Source: Amoebophrya sp. A120
Taxonomy: Eukaryota; Sar; Dinophyceae; Syndiniales; Amoebophryaceae
DNA length: 64,000 nt
Direction of reading: 5' to 3'
NCBI GenBank assembly: GCA_905178155.1
Contig: CAJINV010000004.1
Location: 3,001,014 to 3,065,013 of the forward strand
Below, piece after piece: positions 45,487 to 55,959 of this stretch. Each line of letters opens with the position of its first letter. Positions within the stretch are counted from its first letter, which is position 1. The notes beneath the pieces were generated by a model. The model saw only the letters and a program-made list of their open reading frames with translations, was not told the origin of the DNA and did not search any database. Both the position numbers and the translations under genes were made by a program.

Positions 45487-45973
45487 TTATTTGTTGTATT
45501 GCTGTGACTGTGTAAGTGAAAAATCGTCCCAGAGTGAGGGGCGTTTGTACTCCACATAAATTTCCGACACCACTCCCGGTTGTAGTTTCTTCTTGAAGTC
45601 CGGGCGATCATTATCGCGACACTAGGCAAAAACAATACTAGATGAGAAAACGAAAAACGAAGTACAAATCAGCACAATGGTATTGAAAAGCACTTTGATT
45701 AACAGTAATTTGTAATTGGATAAAGAGGGCTGCATCAGATGAAAATTAAATGTACGCGTTGTAAACAAACTCACGAAACCCGTCCTCATAGCATTAAGTA
45801 TTCAATATCAAAAATAGAGCCACCTCCATGCTGATAGAGCGGAAGACCCCGCCCATAAGCATGCCGGGCAAGAGAAATAAGCTAGCGCTCGAGGTAGTAA
45901 AGAAGTCGGTGATAGCAGATATTAGTGGAAGCACTTCTTCGTCATCGTCAAGGCTTATAAGAAACAACAGGAA
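45487..45973 (-). CDS. 3' exons of an unidentified membrane-protein gene
   Basis: Two exons can be proposed that are too short for a simple ORF scan: 45973-45824 and 45621-45487, separated by a 202-nt GT-AG intron. They read FLLFLISLDDDEEVLPLISA, ITDFFTTSSASLFLLPGM, LMGGVFRSISME, then CRDNDRPDFKKKLQPGVVSE, IYVEYKRPSLWDDFSLTQ, ending QSQQYNK and a stop. The first exon begins after a CTGTAG acceptor, so upstream exons are expected toward 46.6 kb but were not resolved. The hydrophobic segments suggest a membrane protein. No family recognised. Confidence 0.35.
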
Positions 45974-46613
45974 CTACAGAGTGCGCCGATGATGTGGCCC
46001 ACTCAGTTTCGCCTTCATTGGAAGTCAAGCTGGTGCAATGAAATGGTAAAAATAAAATGAAAGAAACTATACTAATACTTCGCAAGTTGGGTTTTTTATT
46101 TTATTTTTATTTGGCTACTTGAGTATAGAGTCGTGTGCTTGCAGAAAAAGATCATCCACTTAAGCTCCATGCGCGGATGAAGTAGAAATTTGGGAAAGCT
46201 ACAGAAGCCTCTAGCTCTCCGAACTCCGATTTCCAGGAATAAAAGGCGACCGAGGTGGAGATCGGATCCGAGCGACGAGTAATGATTGACTGCTAGACAC
46301 AATATCTTGTTCAAAGTTGTTGCTCCTTAGAAAATGAGTAAATGTAAGTACTGGCTTCTGCTGATAGAATGAAAATCGCTGATGAATCTGAATGCTAATA
46401 GTACGCAATGGAAATGATAAAAAAACAAGTACAACGTAGGAATCGAAACAGAAAAACAGTGGCTCGTTACAAAAAATGTATGTAAGTAAACAAATTTACG
46501 AAAGATATAGTGGGAGTTTATGTTTTTGAAGTTGTTTATAGCTCGTCACGGACCTGTCCGTCGCAGTGACAAGTTCCCCCTTCTTGCTCTGCTACGACTG
46601 CTCCTCGTCGGGT
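45974..46613. other. Unresolved spacer or upstream exons
   Basis: AT-rich sequence that may hold the missing 5' exons of the gene at 45487-45973 and the 3' region of the long gene ending at 46614. Nothing convincing was read. Confidence 0.35.
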
Positions 46614-49600
46614 TTAGGGTTCAGGACGAGGCTCGTCCTGCGGTTCAGGACGAGGCTCGTCGTGCGGTTCAGGACGAGGCTCGTCCTGCTGAGCGGCCGG
46701 AATTTCCGGCTGAGCGGCCGGAGGAAATAGCAACTTTTTCGCCTTGCCCCACAACTCTTGGAACTTCTTCACCGAATTTGTAGCAAAGTGCTGCACGACA
46801 GCAATGAGCTTCTGAAAAACTGAACTGGCCACCTGTTTAACCAGGGCCCAGCTCTTAAAAAGCGCGCGGTCCGTGTACTCTCGCATTTTTGCAGCAACTT
46901 TCCCCGTGGTCTCCTGAGCAAAAACGTCGTCCCCGCCCCAGAGTCAGGATGGGAACTGGTGGGTACCACAAGTCCAGAAGTTTTGGGAGTCATGCGTGCG
47001 GAGAAAGCGCGCTGCCTTTGCAGCGTAGTCGTGCCAAGCTAGTACTAGTAGTTCACCTCCAGAAACATTGGAAATCCGCTTGATTTTTATCCTGATTAAT
47101 AGCGCAAGACAGATTCGTTTTCGTCCCAGGCGCGACCATTTAGAAAACATCTCTCATGTTGGTGGAGACCCGCAAGACAAATATCCTGTTCATGCAAATT
47201 TACATGACCAATGCAAATCTTAATCTGGGGAGGAGGTGGGGGCGTTTTTACAAATGATACTGGGTGAAGACTGCGTACGTGAGAGTCCGTATAGCGATCG
47301 GAATGCTCGCGCCTACCGGCGTTCTGGGGGTGTAGAAACGAAGGAACGTGATCAGCTGGAGCCTGGCGACGGCCGAAGTGAGCATGGATATGGCGTTCTC
47401 AAACGTTACATCCTCAACTGTTCCATGATTTGTCATGCAAAATCACAATTAGAATTGATACGATCAAGCTGCTTCGCATGACAAATTCTGGAAGAGCCAA
47501 ACAGGCCGAGAATCTGTTCCAAATCTGTCATGCGAGACGCGCAAGGACACCCCTTTGACTTTTGCCATTCTTGCATCGCAAATTCATGCAACAGTTGAGA
47601 ATGTAACAGTTGAGAACGCCATAATGGACATCATGGAGTTGTAAAAGGACCGCGCGTATGCGTTGCGAACATGTCTGGGTCTGGAAGTTTGTCAGGCTTC
47701 TTGTCATGCTAGTAGTCTAGTAGCAACGAACATGATACTGACACTGAACTCTGTAAAATTGGTATTGCGTGGCCAGCAGTGTAAGCTCGTCTTGTCTGTC
47801 ATGTAAAAACGCCCTTTCTCGGGCGGAAAACGCAACACAGAGACACAGAAAACTCTATTTTCTTCCTCATGCAGATGCAGCTCGGTGGTGCATCACAGTC
47901 AGTGCGCCGTGCGTAAGTAATTCACCCAGCACAGGCATCACAATTTTCCAGACCCAGACACATTTGCACTTGATAGCGTGATGAAGTGAAAAATATTCTT
48001 AAAAAAGGGCACTTTTTCTACGACAGTTTCCAGCAGCGTAGTTTCTCCCTTCATTACCTGGCCCTGGCCCCCTCTCCTCGCATCTTCGTCGTCTTGTCCG
48101 GAACGAGCATGCCCACCTTCCCGCGCCTTCCCGGGCACCGGCGCACCATCTTCTCCATCTTCTACTAGCTCGGTGTCCGGAACATCAAGTAGCTTGGTCA
48201 CCGCCTGCTTCAGATTTTCGCCCATGCTGTGGAGGAACCTCTTGAGCGGCGTCTTTTCTCCTCCGCTTGCGCTGCTGCTACTGCTCGCGGGGGAAGCGCC
48301 GGCCCCCGCGGCTGCTGCACTGGGTTGAACATATCTCCGGGCGCGGAGGCCGCTGCTACCGCTCGCGGGGGAACCGCCGGCCCCCGCGGCTGCTGCACCG
48401 GGTTGCCCTCCTTCATCTTGATGTTGTTCTTCCCGTGGTGTATGGGGTTTGGGAAAGAACAACTCCGTCTCGATTTTTCCAATGGCTTCCTCCTGTTCCT
48501 TCGCTTTCAGGAGGTCTTCCCACTTATCCTTTTCCTCGTTTTCGTCGAGACGAGACACTTCGCGGGAAACCTCGACCAGGCTTCCTTGTTCCAGCAGGTC
48601 GTGCTGCTCAGCTTCTACTGCTCTGCTGGAACCTGTGCCTTGTCGCTCTTCATCTTCATCATCCGATTCAGCCGAATCATCGCCGCCAGAACCCTGCTCC
48701 ATCAAGGAGCCCGCCCACGCCTGAAAATCATCCGATTGCCCCAACAGTTGCTCTACAACTGTTGTACTAGCGTCAAAATCAGTTTGCGCATCGTCAACAA
48801 CAACATCTGCTCGGCGGGACAAGAATTTCCTGTTTTGCTTCGCAGCTGCGGTCCTCATCCGCACGCGCGCAGGGTTGCCCGTTCCACCATGCTGTTCCTC
48901 TTCTCCCGCACTGGTGTCCCCCCCCGCGATAGTACCTTCCAGACCTGTTTCAGCTGGCCTCCCCGGTTCCGACGACGAGGGCCGCCGGGCCAGAAAACCT
49001 TTGTTCTCTGCTGGCGCAATCTGGGGTGTCGCGATGTCGGGCGTCGCCGGTAGTTGAGTTCCATCCGCGGTGGTTTCGAGGAAGCTACTGCTGCCAACAA
49101 CTCCTGGCACCACGTCCTCCTCTTCTTCTCCTCTTGCTGGTGCTGTTGGAGTTTGCTGCCCAGCCTCAGCGTCGGTGGGTCGGGGTCCTTCATCCGAGCT
49201 CCCTGCATCAACATCATGCGCTTCACCAGGAAAACCAAAAGTCTCCTTGATTCTCATCAAGATCTTTTTCTTCAACGTGCCGCGAATTACGGACTGGATG
49301 TATCCGTTCGCTTCATCAAGAAAGTGTTCGTAAATTTTGTCGCCCAACTGTGTGGCAGGATCCGCACCTTGAGCACTTCCCGGCTCGTCATCGACGCCCG
49401 CAGCTCTTTCATTAATTTCCAAAAGTGATCGCGATCTAGTATGGGACTCTCAAACGCTACATTCTCAGCTGTTATTCCACGATTTTTCATGCAAAATCAT
49501 TGCCACCAGACTCTACAAAGTCACGTTGCCTCGCATGGCAAGGCCTTGCTTGGAAATCCGTTCCAAATTCGTATGTGCAAAACGCGCAATCTTGTTCCCG

Positions 49601-52600
49601 CTTCCACTCTTGCTGTTCTCGCGTGACAAATCGACTGCTACATGAATTTGCGATGCAAGAATGGCAAAAGTACTTGAAAGGGAGGGCCTTGCGCGTCTTG
49701 CATGACAGACTCTGCGGAGATTTTTATGGCCCTGATTGGTTCCTCTTCCTCGAAAATTTGACACGTGAAGCTGCAGCTTCGTGTCGATTCGGATGGTAAA
49801 AAGTAATTTTGCATGACAAAAATCACGTAAGTGACACCAGTTGAGACTGTAACGTCGTTTGACCACTCCATATTCCGGTGTGGCGGGTAATTCGAATTTC
49901 CACAGCTGCGACACGAGCTGGTGCATCAACAGGCGGAGGATGAACTCGAAAGGGATCAAAATCGGGGCGATTTTGGAGAGCACTCCGAAAATGTAGGGAA
50001 ACACATAATCCACCACGGCGCTAAGCACCACCTCCGTGACCGTACGCACGGAGGCGCCCAAGTTCCGGGCCCCGAGGTTTTTCACATACTCCACGAATGA
50101 AGATGAGCTCGAACGGATGAAACGGCGGACGCGTTCTGTGGCGACACCAAACTTTTGCACCGCGAGCTCGGCACCTCGGTGGGCGTTATCGCGCCACGGC
50201 GTCACGAATTGCGCCACGCGGCCAAGGCCAGTGCGAAGCCATGACAAGCGGTGGCCGCCCGAGCGGGCGGGTGGTGCGGCTTCTTCGTCGCCATCATCAT
50301 CTGCAGTAGGAGGGGCTAAACGCAGGACCTCATTGGACTCGATGTCTTGCGCAATCCTGAATAAAATCGTCCCCGGCCCAGACTTGATGTCATGCGTAGT
50401 TGCATCTACAGGAGCATTTGTAGTGGAGTGTGCCTCTTCATGAGTGGCAGGCGCAGTCGTGTTCTCAACTACATCACGGCCCTCGTATTAAGACTAAAAA
50501 CAGATTAACATAGCCAGCAGATGGCTTTGTGAGCTCCGGCCGTCCCTTCTGAGAACCTGCACTACTAGTACGCGACGAATGGAACAAAATTGGCATGCGT
50601 GACTCCCTACTCATGCTCTTCTGCGTTTTTTGATGTGTTGTAAGTATGCAAAATGATTTCGATCTTGACTTTTGGATTTCTGGGGGCGCTCTTTTCACAC
50701 AGGATACGTGCCCTTTTATCTGCCTTTTCGTAAAAATCCTCTACGTTCTCCCCCGCTGAGATCTCCCCTCTGAGTTCCGCGTCCTCGTCCGGGTCCAAGT
50801 TTGGTACCCCGGAGCCGGCTGCTTGGTGCTTTTGCAGAAATGCCACCCCGCCGTCCTCCGCAACAGCACTGGCACTGCCTGTTCCACCACCGGATGTGGC
50901 CGCGTCCCCGCCCGGGCCTCCTCCGTTGTTTCGCGTGAACGTTGCTGTTCTTGCAACTGTTGCGACCGCAGTCCTTACTACCTGCACGGCGGTACCTGCG
51001 CTGGATCTTGCGCGACCGAACAGTGCCGTGATCTTGCTCCAAACACTTGTCTTCAACGAATTCAGCGCTTCGAGTGCCCGCTCAGGCAGCATTGTGCGGA
51101 GCGAAGTCCGAAGCTTTTCTGCTCCAGCCTTCATAAACTCGACAAATTTCTTAACCAAACTGGGCAAGTGGTCTTTGAGTACGTGTTCCAGTAGTTCGGT
51201 AATCTTGCCTTCGAACTGGATACCCAGGACCAAAACCACTGCCTGCACCAACTGGTTTGCGAGCTTTCCAGTGAGCCAAGCGGGCAGTTTGAAGAGATGT
51301 AGCACCCCGAGCACGAGGTCGGAAACAATCGCCGCCAGTTTGAACAGCATTGCATTGTACAGCACGCTGGAAAACAGGCGAGCAATATTTGCAGACAGCC
51401 ACTCGACCATGCCCGCACCTGCACTCCACATCTTGTTCATCACGGTCTCCAACGATATGGAGCCGAAAAGGTCCCGGACCCTCCTTGTCACGCGTTTGAA
51501 AAAGCCCTCTCTACTCTGGTTCTCCGGGTTGCTTGTCTCGGTCTTGACGCTCTCCGCCATTTGTTCGTTGGCTGTTAATGCCAGGGTCTGCACCTCGCCG
51601 CCCACGGCTTCCCAACCCTCCTTCACTTGCGTTTCCGCTGCGTCCACTTTCGTGTCTGCCTTCACATCATCCAGTGTCTTTTTCAGGCCCTTGTCGTTCA
51701 TTTCATCGTCCACCTTCTCGGTGATTTTATCCTCGTTTTCCTTGTCGTCCGGTACGGATGGATCACGTACTTCTTGTTCTTGAGGGTCTCCTCCTCCTTC
51801 TCCATGCGCAAGCACACCTGAGGAAGATGGCACTCGTTGCTCAACATCCGCCGCCGGCTCGTCCACGTGGTCCTTCTGCGGGGCTGCTTTTTTTTCTCCG
51901 AAGAGCTTGTTCAGAAGGGCCCCCGCAAGCTTTTTGGCTTTCTTCAGCACTCCGTGGCCGAGCTCTGCGAGCTTGCGGGCCAAGTGCCCTAAAGCCGCCT
52001 TGACTCGCCCGCCCACGGCCGTCACACCCCACCAGGCAAACTTCCCGAGGTTTTCGAGCAGGGCGACAACCTTCGGAAAATATGCATTTTTGCAAACCTA
52101 ATGTCTACTCCGTTTGGAAGAATTATGCATCAAACTACTCTTTGTACTGGTCGTGCGCGCCCAACGCCACCTGGCTGGACCACAGCAAACTCTGTGTTCC
52201 TTCATGGGATGTCCTGCTCGGATAACGATACTAGCGATTATTTCTCATGGGGAACGGGTATGGGCATCACAAGGTGGCCTGGGCAGAACCTGTAGCGCCG
52301 CTTTTACGTGCAACATAATTATAATTGATTCGAAACGCAGACCAAACCATAACCATCTGTAGAAGTGTGATCCTGATTTACAACTAAGAGACGCATGACA
52401 GAGACGCGCAATCTTCCAGACCTGGAGAACATGGCAATCATTGTAACTAGTGGATAGAAAAGCGGCGGTAACAAGCTTCCAGAGCTGCTCGAGCGCTAGA
52501 CGCACGACGTATGGCACAATGGACACCACAAGGCGTCGGCCCACGACGTCTACAAGTAACTTGCGCAAGAACTGCAAAGGCCCCTTGTTCATGAATCGTT

Positions 52601-53384
52601 CGACCATTTTTTTCACGGTGCCGTGAAGGTAGTCGCCGATGGGCACCGCGACCCCGGGCACGAATCGAAACAGGGTCGCCTGCGCTGCCACACCAAGGGT
52701 CAAACTGGTGGTCTGCGCCAAGCGGTCGGTCAGCACCCCGAACATACGCGTAAAACGCGCCTCCCCAAGAGTCATCTTGGTAATCCATATCCACAGAAAA
52801 AAGCTCATCCATATTATCCATTTTTTGCATGACAAACAGAGGATCTTACACGTGTATTGCATGACAAATTGGATGATGATGTGGATGGGTGTTTTTTCCT
52901 GGATAATCCACTTCACGGCGTTAGAGCCCGCATCCATCAGTTTGTCCTTCAGCCACATCGCTTTGTCGAGCAGGATATCAAATGCAAAAATGTCTGGGAT
53001 TGGAAGGATGCAACTTGTCACGCTAAATCTGAATCATGCAAAGTTCTCTGTTGCATGATTAGTCGTCCAGTTTTGACCAAGTCGGGAGGGAGTTTCTCAT
53101 GCAGGACAGGGACGATAGAGATCGCACAGAATCTGTCACGCTAGGTCCTGCATTCCAGACCTCGTGGGTCATGGAAAAGCTGCATGACAAATCGCGCACT
53201 GTTCCAGACCCAGACATTTTTGCATTTGATACAGGAACCGGAACGGCTTTTTCAAATCGGGAACCCGCAGTTTTCCCTTCGCTTTGTGCCAGAGCTGCCC
53301 CACAGTGTCGAAGATTCGCCGGGGAAACCAAGCTTGAATCCGCTTCTCTTTTTCCCCACCAGGAGCTGGGCACTTGTTATCCAT
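46614..53384 (-). CDS. About 1,430-residue amphipathic-helix protein of unknown family
   Basis: Nine exons joined across eight introners form one open frame from the ATG at 53384. Recurrent modules of about 60-100 residues are rich in Leu, Val, Lys and Trp and predict amphipathic or membrane-associating helices: LGVAAQATLFRFVPGVAVPI, RLALEQLWKLVTAAF, LTGKLANQLVQAVVLVLG, VLSAVVDYVFPYIFGVLSKI, FILRLLMHQLVSQLWKF. Disordered acidic, Gln/Gly/Ser-rich linkers separate them. The motif 'hydrophobic-x-QLW-K' recurs (EQLWKLV, SQLWKFE, GQLWHKA, QELWGKA). The C-terminus has three near-identical DEPRPEP repeats. There is no signal peptide. Scaffolding or lipid-surface binding is a guess from composition. 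Every splice is at an introner, so the single-gene model rests on frame continuity. Confidence 0.65.
46616..46690. repeat. Three tandem 24-bp coding repeats
   Basis: Copies of GTTCAGGACGAGGCTCGTCC, with a variable edge, encode three DEPRPEP units at the C-terminus of the long gene on the minus strand. A further imperfect pair of GAGCGGCCGG motifs follows to about 46725 and encodes the PAAQPEIPAAQ stretch. Confidence 0.85.
46913..47259. mobile_element. Introner, class B, degenerate edges
   Basis: The ends CTCCTGAGCAAAAACGTCGT (plus) and TATCATTTGTAAAAACGCCC (minus) mirror each other imperfectly, including an inner CCCAGAGT/CCACCTCC region. No clear duplication survives. Excision joins LTYAVFTQ to ETTGKVAA in frame. 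Confidence 0.7.
47389..47623. mobile_element. Introner, class D
   Basis: The ends TATGGCGTTCTCAAACGTTA (plus) and TATGGCGTTCTCAACTGTTA (minus) mirror each other. ATGGA is duplicated at 47384-47388 and 47624-47628. It is closely similar along its length to 17246-17480 in the channel gene. Excision joins SFYNSMMS to MLTSAVAR. Confidence 0.93.
47657..47975. mobile_element. Introner, class C
   Basis: The ends TATGCGTTGCGAACATGTCT (plus) and TATCAAGTGCAAATGTGTCT (minus) both continue with GGGTCTGG. The flanks GCGCG and GCGTG differ at one base. Only about 30 nt of exon separate it from the class D introner to its left. Confidence 0.88.
49440..49872. mobile_element. Introner, class D, degenerate flanks
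   Basis: The ends TATGGGACTCTCAAACGCTA (plus) and TATGGAGTGGTCAAACGACG (minus) mirror each other and lead into ACAGTCTCAACTG / ATTCTCAGCTG. The flanks no longer match. Excision joins ELPATPE to SRSLLEIN. Confidence 0.8.
50354..50706. mobile_element. Introner, class B, degenerate flanks
   Basis: The ends ATCCTGAATAAAATCGTCCC (plus) and TATCCTGTGTGAAAAGAGCG (minus) mirror each other. The flanks GCGCA and CGTGC are only loosely alike. Excision joins YEKADKRA to QDIESNEV. Confidence 0.8.
52081..52456. mobile_element. Introner, unclassified termini
   Basis: The left end is TATGCATTTTTGCAAACCTA (plus); the right end read on the minus strand is TATCCACTAGTTACAATGAT. GAAAA is duplicated at 52076-52080 and 52457-52461. 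Excision joins WKLVTAAF to PKVVALLE in frame. Confidence 0.85.
52788..52905. mobile_element. Introner, class H
   Basis: The ends TATCCACAGAAAAAAGCTCA (plus) and TATCCAGGAAAAAACACCCA (minus) mirror each other. ATCCA is duplicated at 52783-52787 and 52906-52910. It shares its termini with the channel introner at 15356-15487. Excision joins SNAVKWI to TKMTLGEA. Confidence 0.92.
52976..53231. mobile_element. Introner, class C
   Basis: The ends TATCAAATGCAAAAATGTCT are identical on both strands for the first 20 bases. CAGGA is duplicated at 52971-52975 and 53232-53236. The near-identical ends suggest a recent insertion. Excision joins LKKPFRFL to LDKAMWLK. Confidence 0.95.
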
Positions 53385-53544
53385 TTTCGGGAAGACCTCA
53401 GTCGTATCCGGTGCCAACAAAAAGTGTGTCACCGCAGTATGGAATTCTTCAGCTTTTTTACATTGATAGCTGCTACTATGATGTAACAAATGATTAATTT
53501 AGATTTATTTGATTTGTGCAGTAGATGCATAAAAAGCGGAACCG

Positions 53545-54561
53545 TCAGGGCCAGGGGGGGGCTTGCGTGTCGCGCATTGGAGATTTCGAATGCAACGTAC
53601 TTCTCCAGTCGTCGTGGTCATGAGCAGAGAGGTTACTTATAATGCGCATTAGCTTGAACATGCAATGCATGGGTGCGAGTGATTCTGTGTGGCAACAAAT
53701 GATCATGCAACAGCGATCAGTGTAACGTTTGAGAGTCGTAGTCCCATACCCACGCTCGACTTTGTCATCTTTCTCGTTTTCGACACTTACGTCATTCATC
53801 TCCTCGTCGTCATCTGTTAGTGTGGGTGGTTCCTCATTTTTAACCCGAAGACGATAGTTTTCGGCCTCCTCAGCCGCCTGCTTTCTGTCAGCTTCTTGCT
53901 GGGCCAGCCTGTCAGCTTTTTTCTGGGCGGCCCTCTGAGCTGCTTCCTCGGCCAACCTCTGCTCCCTCTCCCGTACTCCCCTGTCCAGCGCAGCGGCGAC
54001 ATCTGGGTCTAGTCCGAATTCCTGGGCAAACTCCAAACCATAGTATGCCCGTCGCTGTAGCGCAGTGCTCTGCACGACTTGGTCCGTTTCCAGTATCCGC
54101 GGCGAGAGAGAGCGTGTGTCGTCGGTGTTCTGAATACTACTAGTTATCCCATCTGCCTCAGATGAGTCGTTTTCAGTCTCCTGACCCTCCTTCCTTCGCA
54201 GTTCCATCAGCTCTGCAGCAACGAAGAAGCCGGGAAACGTTGGTGCGGTAATCGTGGTAAAAATACCGGTATCAACACTGCCTCCCAGCTCGAGCGCTCT
54301 GGCCAAGAAGAGATGAAATACGCCAAGTGTGAAAATACTACCCAGCAGCGACAACATGTTGATCGCGAACAAATAGAAAAGGACCAAGACCAGCCCCCTT
54401 CTCCCGCATGATGCGAGCCTTCGACTGCTGGAGTGCTCGCCCTGGTGATGGTGTGCGCGTAAAAACCTCCTGTCCTCAATAACAGCTGCATTGATTTTCC
54501 CGCTGTCGATAGGCGATCTGAGAAAGCCGCCACGGCGCTGAAGACTAAACGGAGGTCGCAT
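53545..54561 (-). CDS. Membrane-anchored Ala/Glu/Gln-rich coiled-coil protein
   Basis: A single open frame of 338 codons from the ATG at 54561. A basic N-terminus (RRFLRAHHHQGEHSSSRR) precedes a strongly hydrophobic region (GLVLVLFYLFAINMLSLLGS, IFTLGVFHLFLARALE) that could form one or two membrane helices. Residues 195-245 form a charged, Ala-rich helix typical of coiled coils (EREQRLAEEAAQRAAQKKAD). An acidic patch (LTDDDEEMNDVSVENEKDD) follows, then a His/Cys/Met-containing tail that may be partly intronic. Family unknown. The 3' end is less certain than the rest. Confidence 0.5.
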   Translation of the reverse strand: MRPPFSLQRRGGFLRSPIDSGKINAAVIEDRRFLRAHHHQGEHSSSRRLASCGRRGLVLVLFYLFAINMLSLLGSIFTLGVFHLFLARALELGGSVDTGIFTTITAPTFPGFFVAAELMELRRKEGQETENDSSEADGITSSIQNTDDTRSLSPRILETDQVVQSTALQRRAYYGLEFAQEFGLDPDVAAALDRGVREREQRLAEEAAQRAAQKKADRLAQQEADRKQAAEEAENYRLRVKNEEPPTLTDDDEEMNDVSVENEKDDKVERGYGTTTLKRYTDRCCMIICCHTESLAPMHCMFKLMRIISNLSAHDHDDWRSTLHSKSPMRDTQAPPWP

Positions 54562-55959
54562 CCTCGATGAAGTTGAAGCTCTGCAGCTGCAGCCTTTTGA
54601 CTTTGATATCGTGGCTCTCGATTAAAAGTAGCACCCTTTTGAACTTGTCCCCGAGTGCAACAACTAGGTCGCGTCCCTTGAAGAAGATCGTTCCATCGCT
54701 GTGCTGATCTTCATGATCAATCGAGCCGGGCAGAATCAGAAAGTAAGAACTAAAATCATTCAAAGTGTCGATCTCCTAGGCGGGGGGTGCCTCATCAAAT
54801 ACAAATAGTAAAACTTTTATACTTCAAAATAACATCGGGGTGGGAGAGGTCCTCCTCCTCGTCCTCGTCGCATCACAATTGTAGTTGGACGCACGGCAAC
54901 AAAATGCCAAGAACAAGTTGAAGCTCTGTTCAAATATGACTTGTTAAACATAAATTCGCAAAAAGAAGTTGGATATGCTATTTCGCCTTTTCCTCCATGC
55001 GCGATATCATTATCAATAAACATGTAGTTATGTGTTACTGGCAGCTTCTCTGGCGGTTAAGACGACAGCACCGCGACCAACTTATATCGATGAAGAAACG
55101 ATGAGACAGACCAAAACGCACGGCGGCCGACCGATCAAGACTGACGTCAACATCCATGCCAGAGTCTATTCATATTCTTTGGATGCACCGATCTCGATCC
55201 TAGTCTTATCGCGATTTCTGACAGCCCCTCGACGGAAGGATTGACCGACTCAGACGAATAAAAAAAGTGGACAATTTCTTGCACTAGTAGAAGTCAAGTG
55301 GCAATATTAGAAGTCGACGAGTTTTGCACTAGTGAAAGTGGACGAGTTGCACTCACAGAAAAACCGAAGAAACCACTTGGAAGTTGTAGTTGTAGATACC
55401 GATTAATGTTGTATCTTGAAAAGTAAAACTCCAAAGGGAAGTTGTAGATGCCGATTTGGATTGCAAGTAGGGCTCCTGCACGACAGGGTCGACGATTCAC
55501 AAACCGGATGAGGTCTGATTCTGAACAACATTCACCGAAAAATACAATTCTCGTAGTCGTCGTTGAGGACTACGACCACTAAAGTACTTACAACTACAAG
55601 TTTGTGATGCCAAAGGACCGACTCATTCGTACCTGTAGCGCGGCACCGGCTGATGTGCTCCTCGCTAATCTTATTTCGGGCAGTGCGAGAAAGAGAATAA
55701 AATCCTGAAGGAACCGACGACCGGCGATGAAGCAGAAGCTCCTTGTTCGATTCGAAAATTATAGATACGCACGAACTCGTGCGCATGAAGTGGTCGAAAA
55801 CGCGCGTACGGAAATCAATCATCCCAGGTTGTTCAGGATCGATCTGGTTCTGTTTTGTGTAGAAGTTCTGGCAACAACATAACATTGGCCAGCGATAATT
55901 ACATTTTTACGTAGCAGCACGACACTTTCTCTTTAAACGCAAGATGAACAAGAACATCT
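54562..55959. other. Intergenic, with one possible orphan exon
   Basis: A minus-strand frame at 54763-54545 (IFFKGRDLVVALGDKFKRVL, LLIESHDIKVKRLQL) looks protein-like and follows an acceptor-like GATTTTAG. It overlaps the start of the gene at 54561 in another frame, and no upstream exon was found. The frame at 55885-55532 (TRVFDHFMRTSSCVSIIFES) is similarly isolated. Confidence 0.35.

Noticed and set aside
48229-49053. 274-codon plus-strand ORF
   Set aside because: It lies opposite the acidic linker exon of the long minus-strand gene and is explained by its codon composition.
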